64,000 nucleotides of DNA, taken from contig NZ_JAMTCQ010000015.1 in NCBI RefSeq assembly GCF_024171895.1, positions 62,001 to 126,000 of the forward strand, given 5' to 3'. The stretch is from Prauserella halophila. Its GTDB lineage: Bacteria; Actinomycetota; Actinomycetes; Mycobacteriales; Pseudonocardiaceae. The notes below the pieces were generated by a model. That model was not told the DNA's origin. It worked only from the letters and a program-made list of their open reading frames with translations, and did no database searches. The position numbers were made by a program, and so were the translations under genes. Below are positions 45,740 to 54,503 of this stretch, piece after piece (position 1 is the stretch's first letter; every line of letters starts with the position of its first letter).

Positions 45740-46866
45740 GGCTCCCCGCCCGTGTACTCGCGCAGCACGCGCGGCCGGTACATGCCGGTGACGATCTCGT
45801 AGTCGATGGTCCCGATCGTGTCCGCCCATTCGCGCGCCGTCGGCCCGCCCGCCGAGCCGGTGCCGAACAGCACGACCTCGGTGCCGGCCTGCGGTTCGTC
45901 GTCGCCGCAGTCGACGACGATCTGGTCCATGCACACCCGGCCGACGACGGGCCGCCTGCGCCCGCCGAGCCACACGTCCATCCGGTCCGACAGTGTGCGC
46001 GGCACCCCGTCGGCGTAGCCGACGGGCACGAGGGCGAGCGTCGTGTCCCGCTCGGCGGTCCAGGTGAGGCCGTACGACACCGACTCCCCCGCCGCGATGC
46101 GCTTGGTCAGCACGACGTGCGAGGAGAACGTCATCGCCGGCGTGAGGTCGGCCGACTCCGGCACGGGGTTGAGGCCGTAGATCGCGATGCCGGGGCGGAC
46201 GAGGTCGAAGTGCAGGTCCGGGCGGGTGAGCGTGGCGGCGGAGTTCGCCAGGTGCCGCAACGGGTTCAGGCCCGCCTCGCGCGCGAGGGCGTAGGCGTCG
46301 GCGAACCGCTGGGCCTGCCGGTCGATCGAGGGGTGGCCGGGTTCGTCGGCCGCGGCCAGGTGCGACCACACCGCGACCACGTCGATGCCCGGTTCCGCGG
46401 CGGCGGACTTCACCAGCGCGGGCCACAGTTCGGCAGGGCAGCCGTTGCGCGAGAGCCCCGTGTCGATCTTCAGGTGCACGCGCCCCCGCCTGCCCGTGTG
46501 CGCGGCGGCGGCCGCCACGCGCGCGAGTTCGGCCGCCGACGACACCGACACGTCGATGCCGGCCTCCAACGCGGGTGTGAAATCGGTGTCGACGGCGTCG
46601 AGCCAGCTCAGCAGCGGCGCGTCGATCCCGGCCTCGCGCAGGGCCAGCGCCTCGGCCAGCGAGCACGCCCCCAGCCACGTCGCGCCACCGCGCAGGGCCG
46701 CGCGGGCGACCTGTTCGGCGCCGTGGCCGTAGCCGTCGGCCTTGACGATCGCCATCGCGGCGGCGCCCGACTCGGCCGCGCGCGACGAGAGCAGCGCAAC
46801 GTTACGGCGGATCGCGCCGAGGTCCACGGTCGCCAGCGCCCGCGCCGGCCGGGTGTGTGCGGTCAT
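45736..46866 (-). CDS. alr: alanine racemase (376 aa)
   Basis: PLP enzyme giving D-Ala for peptidoglycan. Lys in MAIVKADGYGHGA (Schiff base), HLKIDTGLSRNG, VRPGIAIYGLNP, SYGLTWTAERDT with catalytic Tyr, and VVGRVCMDQIVVD. ATG 46866. Followed with overlap by the hydrolase and tsaE; preceded by nnr with a gap of 100 bases. Target of D-cycloserine in general. Confidence 0.96.
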   Translation of the reverse strand: MTAHTRPARALATVDLGAIRRNVALLSSRAAESGAAAMAIVKADGYGHGAEQVARAALRGGATWLGACSLAEALALREAGIDAPLLSWLDAVDTDFTPALEAGIDVSVSSAAELARVAAAAAHTGRRGRVHLKIDTGLSRNGCPAELWPALVKSAAAEPGIDVVAVWSHLAAADEPGHPSIDRQAQRFADAYALAREAGLNPLRHLANSAATLTRPDLHFDLVRPGIAIYGLNPVPESADLTPAMTFSSHVVLTKRIAAGESVSYGLTWTAERDTTLALVPVGYADGVPRTLSDRMDVWLGGRRRPVVGRVCMDQIVVDCGDDEPQAGTEVVLFGTGSAGGPTAREWADTIGTIDYEIVTGMYRPRVLREYTGGEP

Positions 46867-46966
46867 GAGCTTCCTGCGCTGCTGTCGAGGGCCGTCGCCG
46901 GGTGGCGGCGGCCGGTCGTTCGAGGGTGCGGGCACGTGGCTGCGGGCCGGGACGGGTCGCCGCGGT

Positions 46967-48439
46967 TCACGTGCCGCGCGGGCCATCCTCGCACAGCGCG
47001 CGCACCTGCCGGATCGCCTCCGGCACGGCCATGAGCACCTGCGATGCCGACGTCGGCGCGCCTGCCGCGGCGATCTCCCCCGCGCGGGCGTGGACGTCGG
47101 CGGCCGCGCCCGCCGCGAGCCACGGGTCGAGTCCCGCGGCGAGCAACCCGCCGAGGATGCCGGAGAGCACGTCGCCGGACCCCGCGGTCGCGAGCCAGGC
47201 ACCGCGCGGCCGGTTGACGAGCACTCGCCCGTCGGGGGCGGCGACGAGCGTGCCGTGGCCCTTCAGCAGCACGACGGCGTCGAACCGGCGGGCCGCGTCA
47301 CGGGCGGCGGCCACGCGGTCGGCGCCGGGGCTCGCCCCGGTCAGTCGGGCGAACTCGCCGTCGTGCGGGGTGAGTACCAGCGGCGTGCCGGGGTCGCGCG
47401 CGTCGAGGACCTCGGGGCGCGTGGCCAGAAGCGTGATCGCATCGGCGTCGGCGCACACGGGCACGCCCTGCCCGAGGACGTGGGCGAGGACGTCGTGGCC
47501 ATCGCGCCCGGTGCCGAGACCGGGGCCCGCCGACCACGCCTGCACGCGGCCCGCATCGGCCACCGATCCGGTCGCGACGACCTCCGGCCACCAGGCGCGC
47601 ACCTCGTCGGCGGCCGGTCCGGCGTAGCGCACCATGCCGGACGTCGCCCGCACCGCGGCGCCGGTGGCGAGGACCGCCGCACCGGGATAGGTCGCCGAGC
47701 CCGCGGCGATGCCCGTCACGCCCTGGGTGTACTTGTCGTCGGCGGGCGCCGGCACCGGCCAGGCCGCGGCGACGTCGGCGACGTCGAGCTGCTGCAGGTC
47801 GGGCGCGCGATCGTGCTCGGCGCCCAGCGGCAGGCCGAGGTCGACGAGCGTGACGTCGCCGCACCGGCCGGGATTGAGCACGTGCACGGGTTTGCGGGCG
47901 CCGAACGTGACCGTGGCGACGGCCTGTACCGCAGGGCCGTCGACGGCTCCGGTGTCGGGATCGACGCCGCTGGGCAGGTCGACGGCGAGTACGGGTGCGG
48001 CGACCCGCTCGAACACGTCGGCGGCCGCAGGCCGCAGTGGGCCGCGCGCGGAGATGCCGACGACGCCGTCGACCACCAGATCGGCCCGGCCGGTCCACTG
48101 TGGAAGGTCCGATTCGGACAGTACGCGACCACCGGAACGGCGGAACGCGGACAGCCCCGCGGCGTGCGCCCTCTCCGGAGTCAGCAGCACCGCGCCGACG
48201 CCCACGCCCCGCTTACGCAGGAACGCGCCCGCCCACAGTGCGTCGCCGCCGTTGTTGCCCGCCCCGACGACGAGCAGCACGCGGCGGCCCGCGACACCGC
48301 AGGCGTGCTCGGTGAGCAGTGCGGCCGCCCGCACGGCGACGGCATGGGCGGCGCGGTGCATGAGCGCACCGTCGGGCGTGCGCGCCAGCACCTCGTCCTC
48401 GGCCTCCCGCACCCCGGCGGCCGGCCACACGCCGCGCAC
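46967..48439 (-). CDS. nnr: bifunctional NAD(P)H-hydrate epimerase/dehydratase (490 aa)
   Basis: Repairs hydrated NAD(P)H. The N-terminal YjeF_N epimerase domain has LLVVGAGNNGGDALWAGAFLRKRG and DLVVDGVVGISARGPLR. The C-terminal ADP-dependent dehydratase domain (ribokinase-like) has LTPHDGEFARLTG, LLKGHGTLVAAPDGRVLVN and GDVLSGILGGLLAAGLDPWLAAGAAADVHA. The fused arrangement is normal in bacteria. GTG 48439 is five bases past the glmS stop, so it is in the glmS-nnr-(alr) transcription unit, as in mycobacteria. Confidence 0.94.
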   Translation of the reverse strand: MRGVWPAAGVREAEDEVLARTPDGALMHRAAHAVAVRAAALLTEHACGVAGRRVLLVVGAGNNGGDALWAGAFLRKRGVGVGAVLLTPERAHAAGLSAFRRSGGRVLSESDLPQWTGRADLVVDGVVGISARGPLRPAAADVFERVAAPVLAVDLPSGVDPDTGAVDGPAVQAVATVTFGARKPVHVLNPGRCGDVTLVDLGLPLGAEHDRAPDLQQLDVADVAAAWPVPAPADDKYTQGVTGIAAGSATYPGAAVLATGAAVRATSGMVRYAGPAADEVRAWWPEVVATGSVADAGRVQAWSAGPGLGTGRDGHDVLAHVLGQGVPVCADADAITLLATRPEVLDARDPGTPLVLTPHDGEFARLTGASPGADRVAAARDAARRFDAVVLLKGHGTLVAAPDGRVLVNRPRGAWLATAGSGDVLSGILGGLLAAGLDPWLAAGAAADVHARAGEIAAAGAPTSASQVLMAVPEAIRQVRALCEDGPRGT

Positions 48440-48444
48440 GGCGC

Positions 48445-50310
48445 CTACTCCACCGTCACGGACTTGGCAAGGTTGCGCGGCTTGTCGACGTCGAAGCCGC
48501 GGGTCCGCGCGATCTCGGCGGCCAGCACCTGCAGCGGCACGGTCGAGACCAGCGGCTGCAGCAGCGTCGACACGGCGGGCACCTCGATGAGCTCGTCGGC
48601 GAACGGGCGCACCGTTTCGTCGCCCTCCTCGGCGATGACGACGGTGCGGGCGCCGCGGGCCTGGATCTCGCTGATGTTCGACACCAGCTTGGCGTGCAGC
48701 ACCGCGCGGCCCCGCGGCGACGGCATGACGACCACGACCGGCAGGTCCTGCTCGATCAGCGCGATCGGACCGTGCTTGAGCTCGCCCGCGGCGAAGCCCT
48801 CGGCGTGCATGTAGGCGAGTTCCTTGAGCTTGAGCGCGCCTTCGAGCGCCACCGGATACCCGACGTGCCTGCCCAGGAACAGCACGGCCTTCGACTCGGC
48901 GAGCCGCGCGCCGAGTTCACGTACCTGGTCGACGCTCTCCAGCGCCTGTTCGACCGCCTTCGGCATGGCTTCGAGCTCGGCGAACTCGCGGCCCACCTCG
49001 TCGGGGAACTTGGTCCCGCGGGCCTGTGCGAGCGCGAGACCCACGAGGTAGTTGGCGGCGATCTGCGCGAGGAACGCCTTCGTGGACGCGACGCCGATCT
49101 CCGGGCCCGCGTGGGTGTACAGCACGGCGTCCGACTCGCGCGGGATCTGTGCACCGTTGGTGTTGCAGACCGCCAGCACCCGGGCCTTCTGCTCCCTGGC
49201 GTGGCGCACGGCCTCGAGGGTGTCCATCGTCTCGCCGGACTGGGAGACGGCCACGACGAGCGTGTCGCGGTCCAGCACCGGGTCGCGGTAACGGAACTCG
49301 CTGGCCAGCTCCACCTCGACGGGCAGGCGGCACCAGTGCTCGATCGCGTACTTGGCGACCAGCCCCGAGTGGTACGCCGACCCGCAGGCGATGACGAACA
49401 CCTTGTCGATGTCGCGCAGGTCCTGGTCGGCGATGCGCTGCTCGTCGAGGACGACCCGGCCACCCGAGAAGTGCCCGCGCAGCGAGTTGGCGAGCGCCTC
49501 GGGCTGCTCCTCGATCTCCTTGAGCATGAAGTACTCGTGGCCGCCCTTCTCGGCGGCCGACAGGTCCCAGTCGACCGTGAACGGCTTGCCCTGGGCGAGT
49601 TCGCCGTGGAAGTCGCTGACCTCGTAGCCCTCGCGGGTGATGGTCACGAGCTGGTCCTGGCCGAGCTCGACGGCCTCGCGGGTGTGCTCGATGAACGCGG
49701 CGACGTCGGAGGCCACGAACGTCTCCCCGTCGCCGACACCCACCACCAGCGGCGACGAGCGGCGTGCGGCGACGATCTGGCCCGGATGGTCAGCGTGCGT
49801 CACGACCAAGGTGAACGCACCGTCGAGCTTGCGGCACACCGCGCGGACGCTGGCCGGCAGGTCACCGGCGGTGTCCGGGTCCTTCTCGTAGGCGCGCGCG
49901 ATGAGGTGCGCGGCCGTTTCGGTGTCGGTGTCGCTTTCGAGCTCGATCCCGTCGGCCTCCAGCTCGACGCGGAGCGCGGCGAAGTTCTCGATGATGCCGT
50001 TGTGCACCACCGCGACACGTCCGGCCGCGTCGCGGTGCGGGTGCGAGTTGCGGTCCACCGGCGGGCCGTGCGTGGCCCAGCGCGTGTGGCCCATCCCGGA
50101 CGTGCCCTCGAACCGGGACCGGCCGGTCGCATCGACCGCGGCCTCCAGGTTCGCGAGCCTGCCCGCCTTCCGCTCGACGGTCAGGCCGCCCTCACCGTCC
50201 AGGACGGCGACGCCCGCCGAGTCGTAGCCGCGGTACTCCATGCGTCGCAGCCCACCGAGCACCACATCCAGTGCGTCCCGGTGCCCGACGTATCCGACGA
50301 TTCCACACAC
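48445..50310 (-). CDS. glmS: glutamine-fructose-6-phosphate aminotransferase (621 aa)
   Basis: Makes glucosamine-6-phosphate for cell-wall UDP-GlcNAc. Class II amidotransferase begins with GTG-Cys (VCGIVGYVG; catalytic Cys after removal of Met), GHTRWATHGPP and HNGIIENF. Two SIS domains follow (FVIACGSAYHSGLVAKYAIE, AVSQSGETMDTLEAVRHA, GVASTKAF, LFLGRHVGYPVALEGALKLKE); end is DVDKPRNLAKSVTVE. GTG 50310. No glmS ribozyme is visible upstream. glmM at 62.5 kb supplies the next step. Confidence 0.97.
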   Translation of the reverse strand: MCGIVGYVGHRDALDVVLGGLRRMEYRGYDSAGVAVLDGEGGLTVERKAGRLANLEAAVDATGRSRFEGTSGMGHTRWATHGPPVDRNSHPHRDAAGRVAVVHNGIIENFAALRVELEADGIELESDTDTETAAHLIARAYEKDPDTAGDLPASVRAVCRKLDGAFTLVVTHADHPGQIVAARRSSPLVVGVGDGETFVASDVAAFIEHTREAVELGQDQLVTITREGYEVSDFHGELAQGKPFTVDWDLSAAEKGGHEYFMLKEIEEQPEALANSLRGHFSGGRVVLDEQRIADQDLRDIDKVFVIACGSAYHSGLVAKYAIEHWCRLPVEVELASEFRYRDPVLDRDTLVVAVSQSGETMDTLEAVRHAREQKARVLAVCNTNGAQIPRESDAVLYTHAGPEIGVASTKAFLAQIAANYLVGLALAQARGTKFPDEVGREFAELEAMPKAVEQALESVDQVRELGARLAESKAVLFLGRHVGYPVALEGALKLKELAYMHAEGFAAGELKHGPIALIEQDLPVVVVMPSPRGRAVLHAKLVSNISEIQARGARTVVIAEEGDETVRPFADELIEVPAVSTLLQPLVSTVPLQVLAAEIARTRGFDVDKPRNLAKSVTVE

Positions 50311-50389
50311 GCCCCCCAGCGTATCGACACCTCGCCGCGGCGCCGTTCCGGCCGTGGCGAGCGGGTGTGGTGGCGGCCCACGGGGTGTG

Positions 50390-50442
50390 TGCCCCGAAGG
50401 GCACCTTCGGGGCGTTGAGTGCCCCCAAGGTGCCCTTCGGGG
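50390..50442. repeat. two adjacent copies of the dispersed GCCCCGAAGG hairpin
   Basis: First copy 50390-50412 with arms GCCCCGAAG and CTTCGGGGC, identical to the copy at 52397; second copy 50420-50442 is inverted in its core and has one mismatch. Between glmS and the divergent hydrolase, so not placed as a simple terminator. Confidence 0.75.
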
Positions 50443-50522
50443 CATGAACACCACGGCGCCTCGGCCGCGACAGTGCGGATCGCGGACCTGTGTCGGCCGT
50501 CTCGCCGGCACGGGTTGTCGCG

Positions 50523-50536
50523 TAATCTGCCCGGCA
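50523..50536 (+). promoter_or_regulatory. -10 element TAATCT of leaderless promoter
   Basis: TAATCT at 50523-50528 with seven bases to ATG 50536 and no ribosome site. Confidence 0.45.
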
Positions 50537-51384
50537 TGGCCAAGGCGAAGCAGTTGCTCGAGGACCTCACCTTCCCGGGACCGCACGATGTGCTGCGCGG
50601 CGACCTGGCACTGGTCGGGTTGCCGGGCGTGGTCTACACGCCGAAGGAGGGCCGCGGACTGGCGGCCGTCGCGTTCGGGCACGGGTGGCTGCAGCCGACC
50701 GGTCAGTATCGCGAGCTGCTGCGGCACCTGGCGAGCTGGGGCATCGTCGCGGCCGCCCCGTCGACACAGGGTGGGCCGCTGCCCTCGCACCGGCTGCTGG
50801 CCGACGACCTGCTGTCGACCCTGGACATGGTCACGAACGTACGGCTGGGACCGGGCGCCATCAGCGTCGATCCGGAGAAGGTGGGCGTCGGCGGGCATTC
50901 CGTGGGCGGTGGCTCGGCGGTGCTGGCGGCCGCGAAGGAGCCGAAGGTCCGCGCCGTCGGCACGTTCGCCGCCGCTCAGACGATGCCGTCGGCGTCGACG
51001 GCGGCCGGACAGGTGCGCTGTCCCGGGCTGCACCTGGCGGGCGGGGACGACCTCGTCGCACCCGCCCAGGGCAACGCCGAGGCCATCGCACGCGCCTGGG
51101 CGGGGCCGGTGCAGTTGCGGACCATGCCGAAGGCGTCGCATCTGGCCGTCACCGACGGCATGCACTGGAGCAGGCTGCTCGTGCACGGCAAGCCCAACCG
51201 TGCGGCGCACCGCACGGTGCGTGCGCTGCTGACGGCGTTCTTCCTGACGCACCTGACCGGCACCACGACGTACCTGCCGCTGCTCGAGGAGAGCGTCAAG
51301 GCGGCCAAGCTCGTCGACCTCGACGAGGCGGACACGGACTCGGCCACCGGCTCCGGCAGGACCGCGCTCGCGAAGGCGAGCTGA
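50536..51384 (+). CDS. dienelactone-hydrolase-like alpha/beta hydrolase (282 aa)
   Basis: Alpha/beta hydrolase: AVAFGHGWLQPTGQYRELLRHLASWGIVAAAPS, nucleophile elbow GVGGHSVGGGSAVLAA, acid in LAGGDDLVAPAQGN and His in KASHLAVTDG. It resembles chlorophyllase/dienelactone-hydrolase-like lipases; substrate unknown. No signal peptide. ATG 50536, possibly leaderless. It converges with the second ketosynthase gene 64 bases away. Confidence 0.82.
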   Translation: MAKAKQLLEDLTFPGPHDVLRGDLALVGLPGVVYTPKEGRGLAAVAFGHGWLQPTGQYRELLRHLASWGIVAAAPSTQGGPLPSHRLLADDLLSTLDMVTNVRLGPGAISVDPEKVGVGGHSVGGGSAVLAAAKEPKVRAVGTFAAAQTMPSASTAAGQVRCPGLHLAGGDDLVAPAQGNAEAIARAWAGPVQLRTMPKASHLAVTDGMHWSRLLVHGKPNRAAHRTVRALLTAFFLTHLTGTTTYLPLLEESVKAAKLVDLDEADTDSATGSGRTALAKAS

Positions 51385-51448
51385 CCGGGCCGCGGCTCAA
51401 CGGCAGAGCACAACCCAACGGCAGCGCAACCCAACGGCAGAGCGCGGC

Positions 51449-52675
51449 TCAGTAGACGCGCAGCAGTCCGCAGCCGAGGTTGCCGTCCTCGTCGACGGCG
51501 GTCGCCAGCGCGAGGCCGGGCCGGTCGAGCAGCAGTGTGACCTGGAACGGGCCGGTCGCCGCACCCGTGTCTCCGAGGATCTCGCCGGGGTCGCGCACGT
51601 CGGCGTGACCGATGGTGCGGGCGAGGGCATCGCGTTCGGCGGCGGCGAGCTCCCCGGGTGGTGCCGACACGGCGACGGTGCGCACGTCGCTCGCGGCGAC
51701 GCCGGCGCGTTCGAGCGTGCGGCGGATGCAGACCTCGAGCGCTGCCGCCGGATCGTCGTCGACGGCGACCCGGGTGTCGATGCCCAGCAGTTCGGCGAGC
51801 GGAGTGCGCGCGGGGTGCTGCTGTCCACCGGTGTCCTGTCCGCCGGTGCGGTCCCCGCCGTCGTGGTTCCCGCCGTCGTGGTTCTCGCCGTCGTGGTTCT
51901 CGCCGGTGTGGTCCCCGCCGTCGTGGTTCTCGCCGTCGTGGTTCTCGCCGGTGTGGTCCCCGCCGTCCGGTGCCGCCGGTTCGAGGAGCAGCACCGCAGC
52001 GCCCTCGCCCAGCGGACGGCCGGCCGCGCTGCCCGCATCCGCCCTGCGCTGGTCGGCGATCCACTGACGGGCGGGGCCGTACTCCTCGACGGCGCCGCAC
52101 AGCACGGCGTCCGCGCGGCCGGTGGCGAGCAGCCGCGAGCCGTAGCGCAGGGTCGAAAGGCCGGACATGCGGCCACCGGCAATCGTCGTGTTCGGCCCGG
52201 TGAGGCCGTGCCGGATGGCCGTCTGGCCGGCAGCGCTGTTCATCAGGGCGAACGGCATGAGCGCGGGGTTGACGCGGTACGGCTTCTTGCGGGTCAGCGA
52301 TTCGCGCGTGAAGTCGAACTGCGTCTGCGCGCTCCCCGACGTCGTCCCGAGCACGACCCCGGCGACGACGCCCTCTTGAGCGGCATGGGCGTCAGCGCCC
52401 CGAAGGGCACCTTCGGGGCATTCCACGACGGTGGCGAGGTCGGCCGCGGTGGCCACGGCCAGGGCGCTGCAGCGGTCCATCGACGACGTGCCCTTCGGGC
52501 CGAGGGCCTCGGTGACGTCGAAGTCGGCCGCGACGTGGGCCTCGGCGGGCACGGGCTCGCCCACCGGGGCCGGGTCGGGCCTGCGGGCCGGATCGGCGTA
52601 GGCGGTGCGGTGGGCCTCGGCACCGACACCGCACGCCGAGATCGCCGACCACGCCGTGATCACCGCGCCGGTCAT
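51449..52675 (-). CDS. ketosynthase-like protein without active-site Cys, KS-beta/chain-length-factor-like (408 aa)
   Basis: Thiolase-fold KAS family. GTTSGSAQTQFDFTRESLTRKKPYRVNPALMPFALMNSAAGQ and the C-terminal LLRVY are recognisable. The active-site region reads TIAGGRMSG: Arg169 replaces Cys (the upstream paralogue has Cys172 in TIATACAAG), so it cannot form an acyl-enzyme and resembles chain-length factors of type II polyketide synthases. Two odd insertions are an in-frame copy of the dispersed hairpin (52397-52419, giving ECPEGALRGA) and a GENHDGG/DHTGENHDG repeat from 15-bp units (51855-51965). ATG 52675 overlaps the upstream stop by four bases. Confidence 0.85.
   Translation of the reverse strand: MTGAVITAWSAISACGVGAEAHRTAYADPARRPDPAPVGEPVPAEAHVAADFDVTEALGPKGTSSMDRCSALAVATAADLATVVECPEGALRGADAHAAQEGVVAGVVLGTTSGSAQTQFDFTRESLTRKKPYRVNPALMPFALMNSAAGQTAIRHGLTGPNTTIAGGRMSGLSTLRYGSRLLATGRADAVLCGAVEEYGPARQWIADQRRADAGSAAGRPLGEGAAVLLLEPAAPDGGDHTGENHDGENHDGGDHTGENHDGENHDGGNHDGGDRTGGQDTGGQQHPARTPLAELLGIDTRVAVDDDPAAALEVCIRRTLERAGVAASDVRTVAVSAPPGELAAAERDALARTIGHADVRDPGEILGDTGAATGPFQVTLLLDRPGLALATAVDEDGNLGCGLLRVY
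52397..52419. repeat. dispersed hairpin repeat inside the KS-beta gene
   Basis: Arms GCCCCGAAG and CTTCGGGGC, identical in 23 bases to the intergenic copy at 50390. The reading frame is kept. Confidence 0.85.
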
Positions 52676-53958
52676 GCGGGCCTGCCCAGTACGAGCACGG
52701 CGTTGTTGCCGCCGAACGCGAGCGCGTTGTTCGCCACCACACGCAGGTCGGCGTCCACGGCGGTGTTGGGAACGCAGTCGACCGCACACTCCGGGTCGGT
52801 CTCGGTGTGGTTGATCGTCGGCGGGACGAATCCGCGGTCGATGCCCAGGGCACACGCCACGGCGGCGAGCGCGCTGGCCGCACCCATCGTGTGGCCGAGC
52901 ATCGACTTGACCGACACCGTGCGCGGAACCCCGTCCCCGGAAACGGACCCGCCCTCACCAGCAGCGGACCCGCCCTCCCCGGACGCGGACCCGAACACGC
53001 TGTGGATCGCGCCGCACTCGGTGACGTCGTTGGCCTTGGTGCCCGTGCCGTGGGCGGAGATCAGGTCGACCTCCCCGGGTGCGAGGCCCGCATCGGCGAG
53101 CGCCAGGTCCATGCACCGGGCGACGCTCTCGCCGTGCGGGGCGACCTGGTGGTGGGCGTCGCAGTTGAGGCCGTAGCCGAGCACCTCGGCGTAGATCCTG
53201 GCGCCGCGGGCCACGGCGTCGTCGAGCGTCTCGAGCAGCAGCACGGCGCCGCCCTCACCGGTGTGAATGCCGTGGCGGTCGACGTCGAACGGCCTGCACC
53301 GGTCGGGGTCGACCGCGCCGAGGCGGTAGAAGCCGGTGAACGTCATGCGGCACAGGGCGTCGGCGCCGCCGCAGAGGGCGTAGTCGGCCTCGCCGGTGCG
53401 GATCGCGTCGACACCGCCACCGATCGCGTAGTTGCCCGCGGCGCAGGCGGTGGCGATGGTCGACACCTCGACGTCGGCGAGCCCCAGGTCGCGGGCGACG
53501 CCGGTGGCGAGGCGGCTCGCGGGCACCCGCCGCGCGGCGGCCGGGTCGGTCGCCGCGGGGCCGTCGTGGACGAACGAGGCGGCGAGACGTTCGCCGTCGT
53601 CGGAACCGCCGTCGGTGGTGCCGACGGACACGAGACCACGCCGGTCACGCAGGTCGTCCTCGCCGAGCCCGGCGTCGTCGAGCGCCATCCTGGCCGAGGC
53701 GATGGCGAACTGCGTCGCCCGGCCCGCCTCGTCGACGGGCACGCGCCGCAGCCACGGCTCCGGGTCGAACCCGACGACCTCACAACCGGTGGCGTGCGCG
53801 AATCCGGTGGTGTCGAACGCCTCGATCGGGCGCGCCCCGCTGCGGCCCTCCCGCAGCCCGCGCGCGTAGGCGTCGGCGCCGGTGCCGATGGAGGACACGA
53901 CGCCGACGCCCGTCACGACGACACGGCACCGGCCCGCCTGCACCCGAGCAGAAGCCAC
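52672..53958 (-). CDS. beta-ketoacyl-ACP synthase, KAS II/KS-alpha type (428 aa)
   Basis: Condensing enzyme. Catalytic triad Cys172 in STIATACAAGNYAIGG, His in SAHGTGTKANDVTE and His in SMLGHTMGAAS; ends ALAFGGNNAVLVLGRPA. It has a low-complexity insert GSASGEGGSAAGEGGSVSG. GTG 53958 begins two bases past the ACP stop. Together with the ACP and the inactive partner it forms a minimal condensing set (ACP, KS-alpha, KS-beta); no ketoreductase, cyclase or acyltransferase gene is adjacent. The product is unknown. Confidence 0.88.
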   Translation of the reverse strand: MASARVQAGRCRVVVTGVGVVSSIGTGADAYARGLREGRSGARPIEAFDTTGFAHATGCEVVGFDPEPWLRRVPVDEAGRATQFAIASARMALDDAGLGEDDLRDRRGLVSVGTTDGGSDDGERLAASFVHDGPAATDPAAARRVPASRLATGVARDLGLADVEVSTIATACAAGNYAIGGGVDAIRTGEADYALCGGADALCRMTFTGFYRLGAVDPDRCRPFDVDRHGIHTGEGGAVLLLETLDDAVARGARIYAEVLGYGLNCDAHHQVAPHGESVARCMDLALADAGLAPGEVDLISAHGTGTKANDVTECGAIHSVFGSASGEGGSAAGEGGSVSGDGVPRTVSVKSMLGHTMGAASALAAVACALGIDRGFVPPTINHTETDPECAVDCVPNTAVDADLRVVANNALAFGGNNAVLVLGRPA

Positions 53959-53960
53959 GG

Positions 53961-54503
53961 CTACGCGCCCAGTGCGTCGCCGAGCACGTCGTACACGCCC
54001 TGCAGATGCACCAGCCGCTCCAGCTCGTCCTCGTCGATCTCCACGTCGAACTCGATCTCCAGATGCGACAACAACTCGATCAGCTTCATCGAGTCCGCAC
54101 CCAGATCGTCCACGAACCGGTCCTCGAGACCCACCGATTCCGGCTCGGTCTCCAGCACGCGGCACACCAGCGCCGTGATCTCCCCGGCCCGTTCCCGGAT
54201 CACGGCAGGCACGGCACCGTTCACCCCGGCACCGTCTGCCACGGCGCCGTCCGTCACGGCAGCGTCCGTCACGGCAGCGTCCAGCTCGGCAGTGCCCGTT
54301 CCCACACCGGGCTCGGCAGCACTGTCCGTCACGACGCTGTCCGTTCCTGCGCTGTCCGTTGCGGCGCTGTCCGTTGCGGCGCTGTCCGTTCCTGCGCTGT
54401 CCGTTCCTGCGCTGTCCGTTGCGGCGCTGTCCGTTCCTGCGCTGTCCGTTCCTGCGCTGTCCGTTCCTGCGCTGTACTCGGCATTCATGTCGGGGGCGCT
54501 CAT
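53961..54503 (-). CDS. acyl carrier protein with repeat N-terminus (180 aa)
   Basis: C-terminal ACP domain (about residues 102-178): IRERAGEITALVCRVLETEPESVGLEDRFVDDLGADSMKLIELLSHLEIEFDVEIDEDELERLVHL; the DSM Ser is the phosphopantetheine site. The first 60 residues are AGTDS/AATDS repeats encoded by 15-bp GCTGTCCGTTCCTGC units (54334-54475). ATG 54503 overlaps the stop of the accessory gene (ATGA), so the ACP is translationally coupled to the type VII-like cassette. Confidence 0.88.
   Translation of the reverse strand: MSAPDMNAEYSAGTDSAGTDSAGTDSAATDSAGTDSAGTDSAATDSAATDSAGTDSVVTDSAAEPGVGTGTAELDAAVTDAAVTDGAVADGAGVNGAVPAVIRERAGEITALVCRVLETEPESVGLEDRFVDDLGADSMKLIELLSHLEIEFDVEIDEDELERLVHLQGVYDVLGDALGA

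Noticed and set aside
47709-48814. plus-strand frames opposite nnr and glmS
   Set aside because: Ser/Thr/Arg/Pro-rich translations without motifs; antisense of clear enzymes.
48694-50418. 574-codon plus-strand frame opposite glmS
   Set aside because: Antisense shadow; glmS motifs on the minus strand are complete.
50311-50535. glmS ribozyme
   Set aside because: No ribozyme core is visible and the class is found mainly in Firmicutes; only the dispersed hairpins are present.
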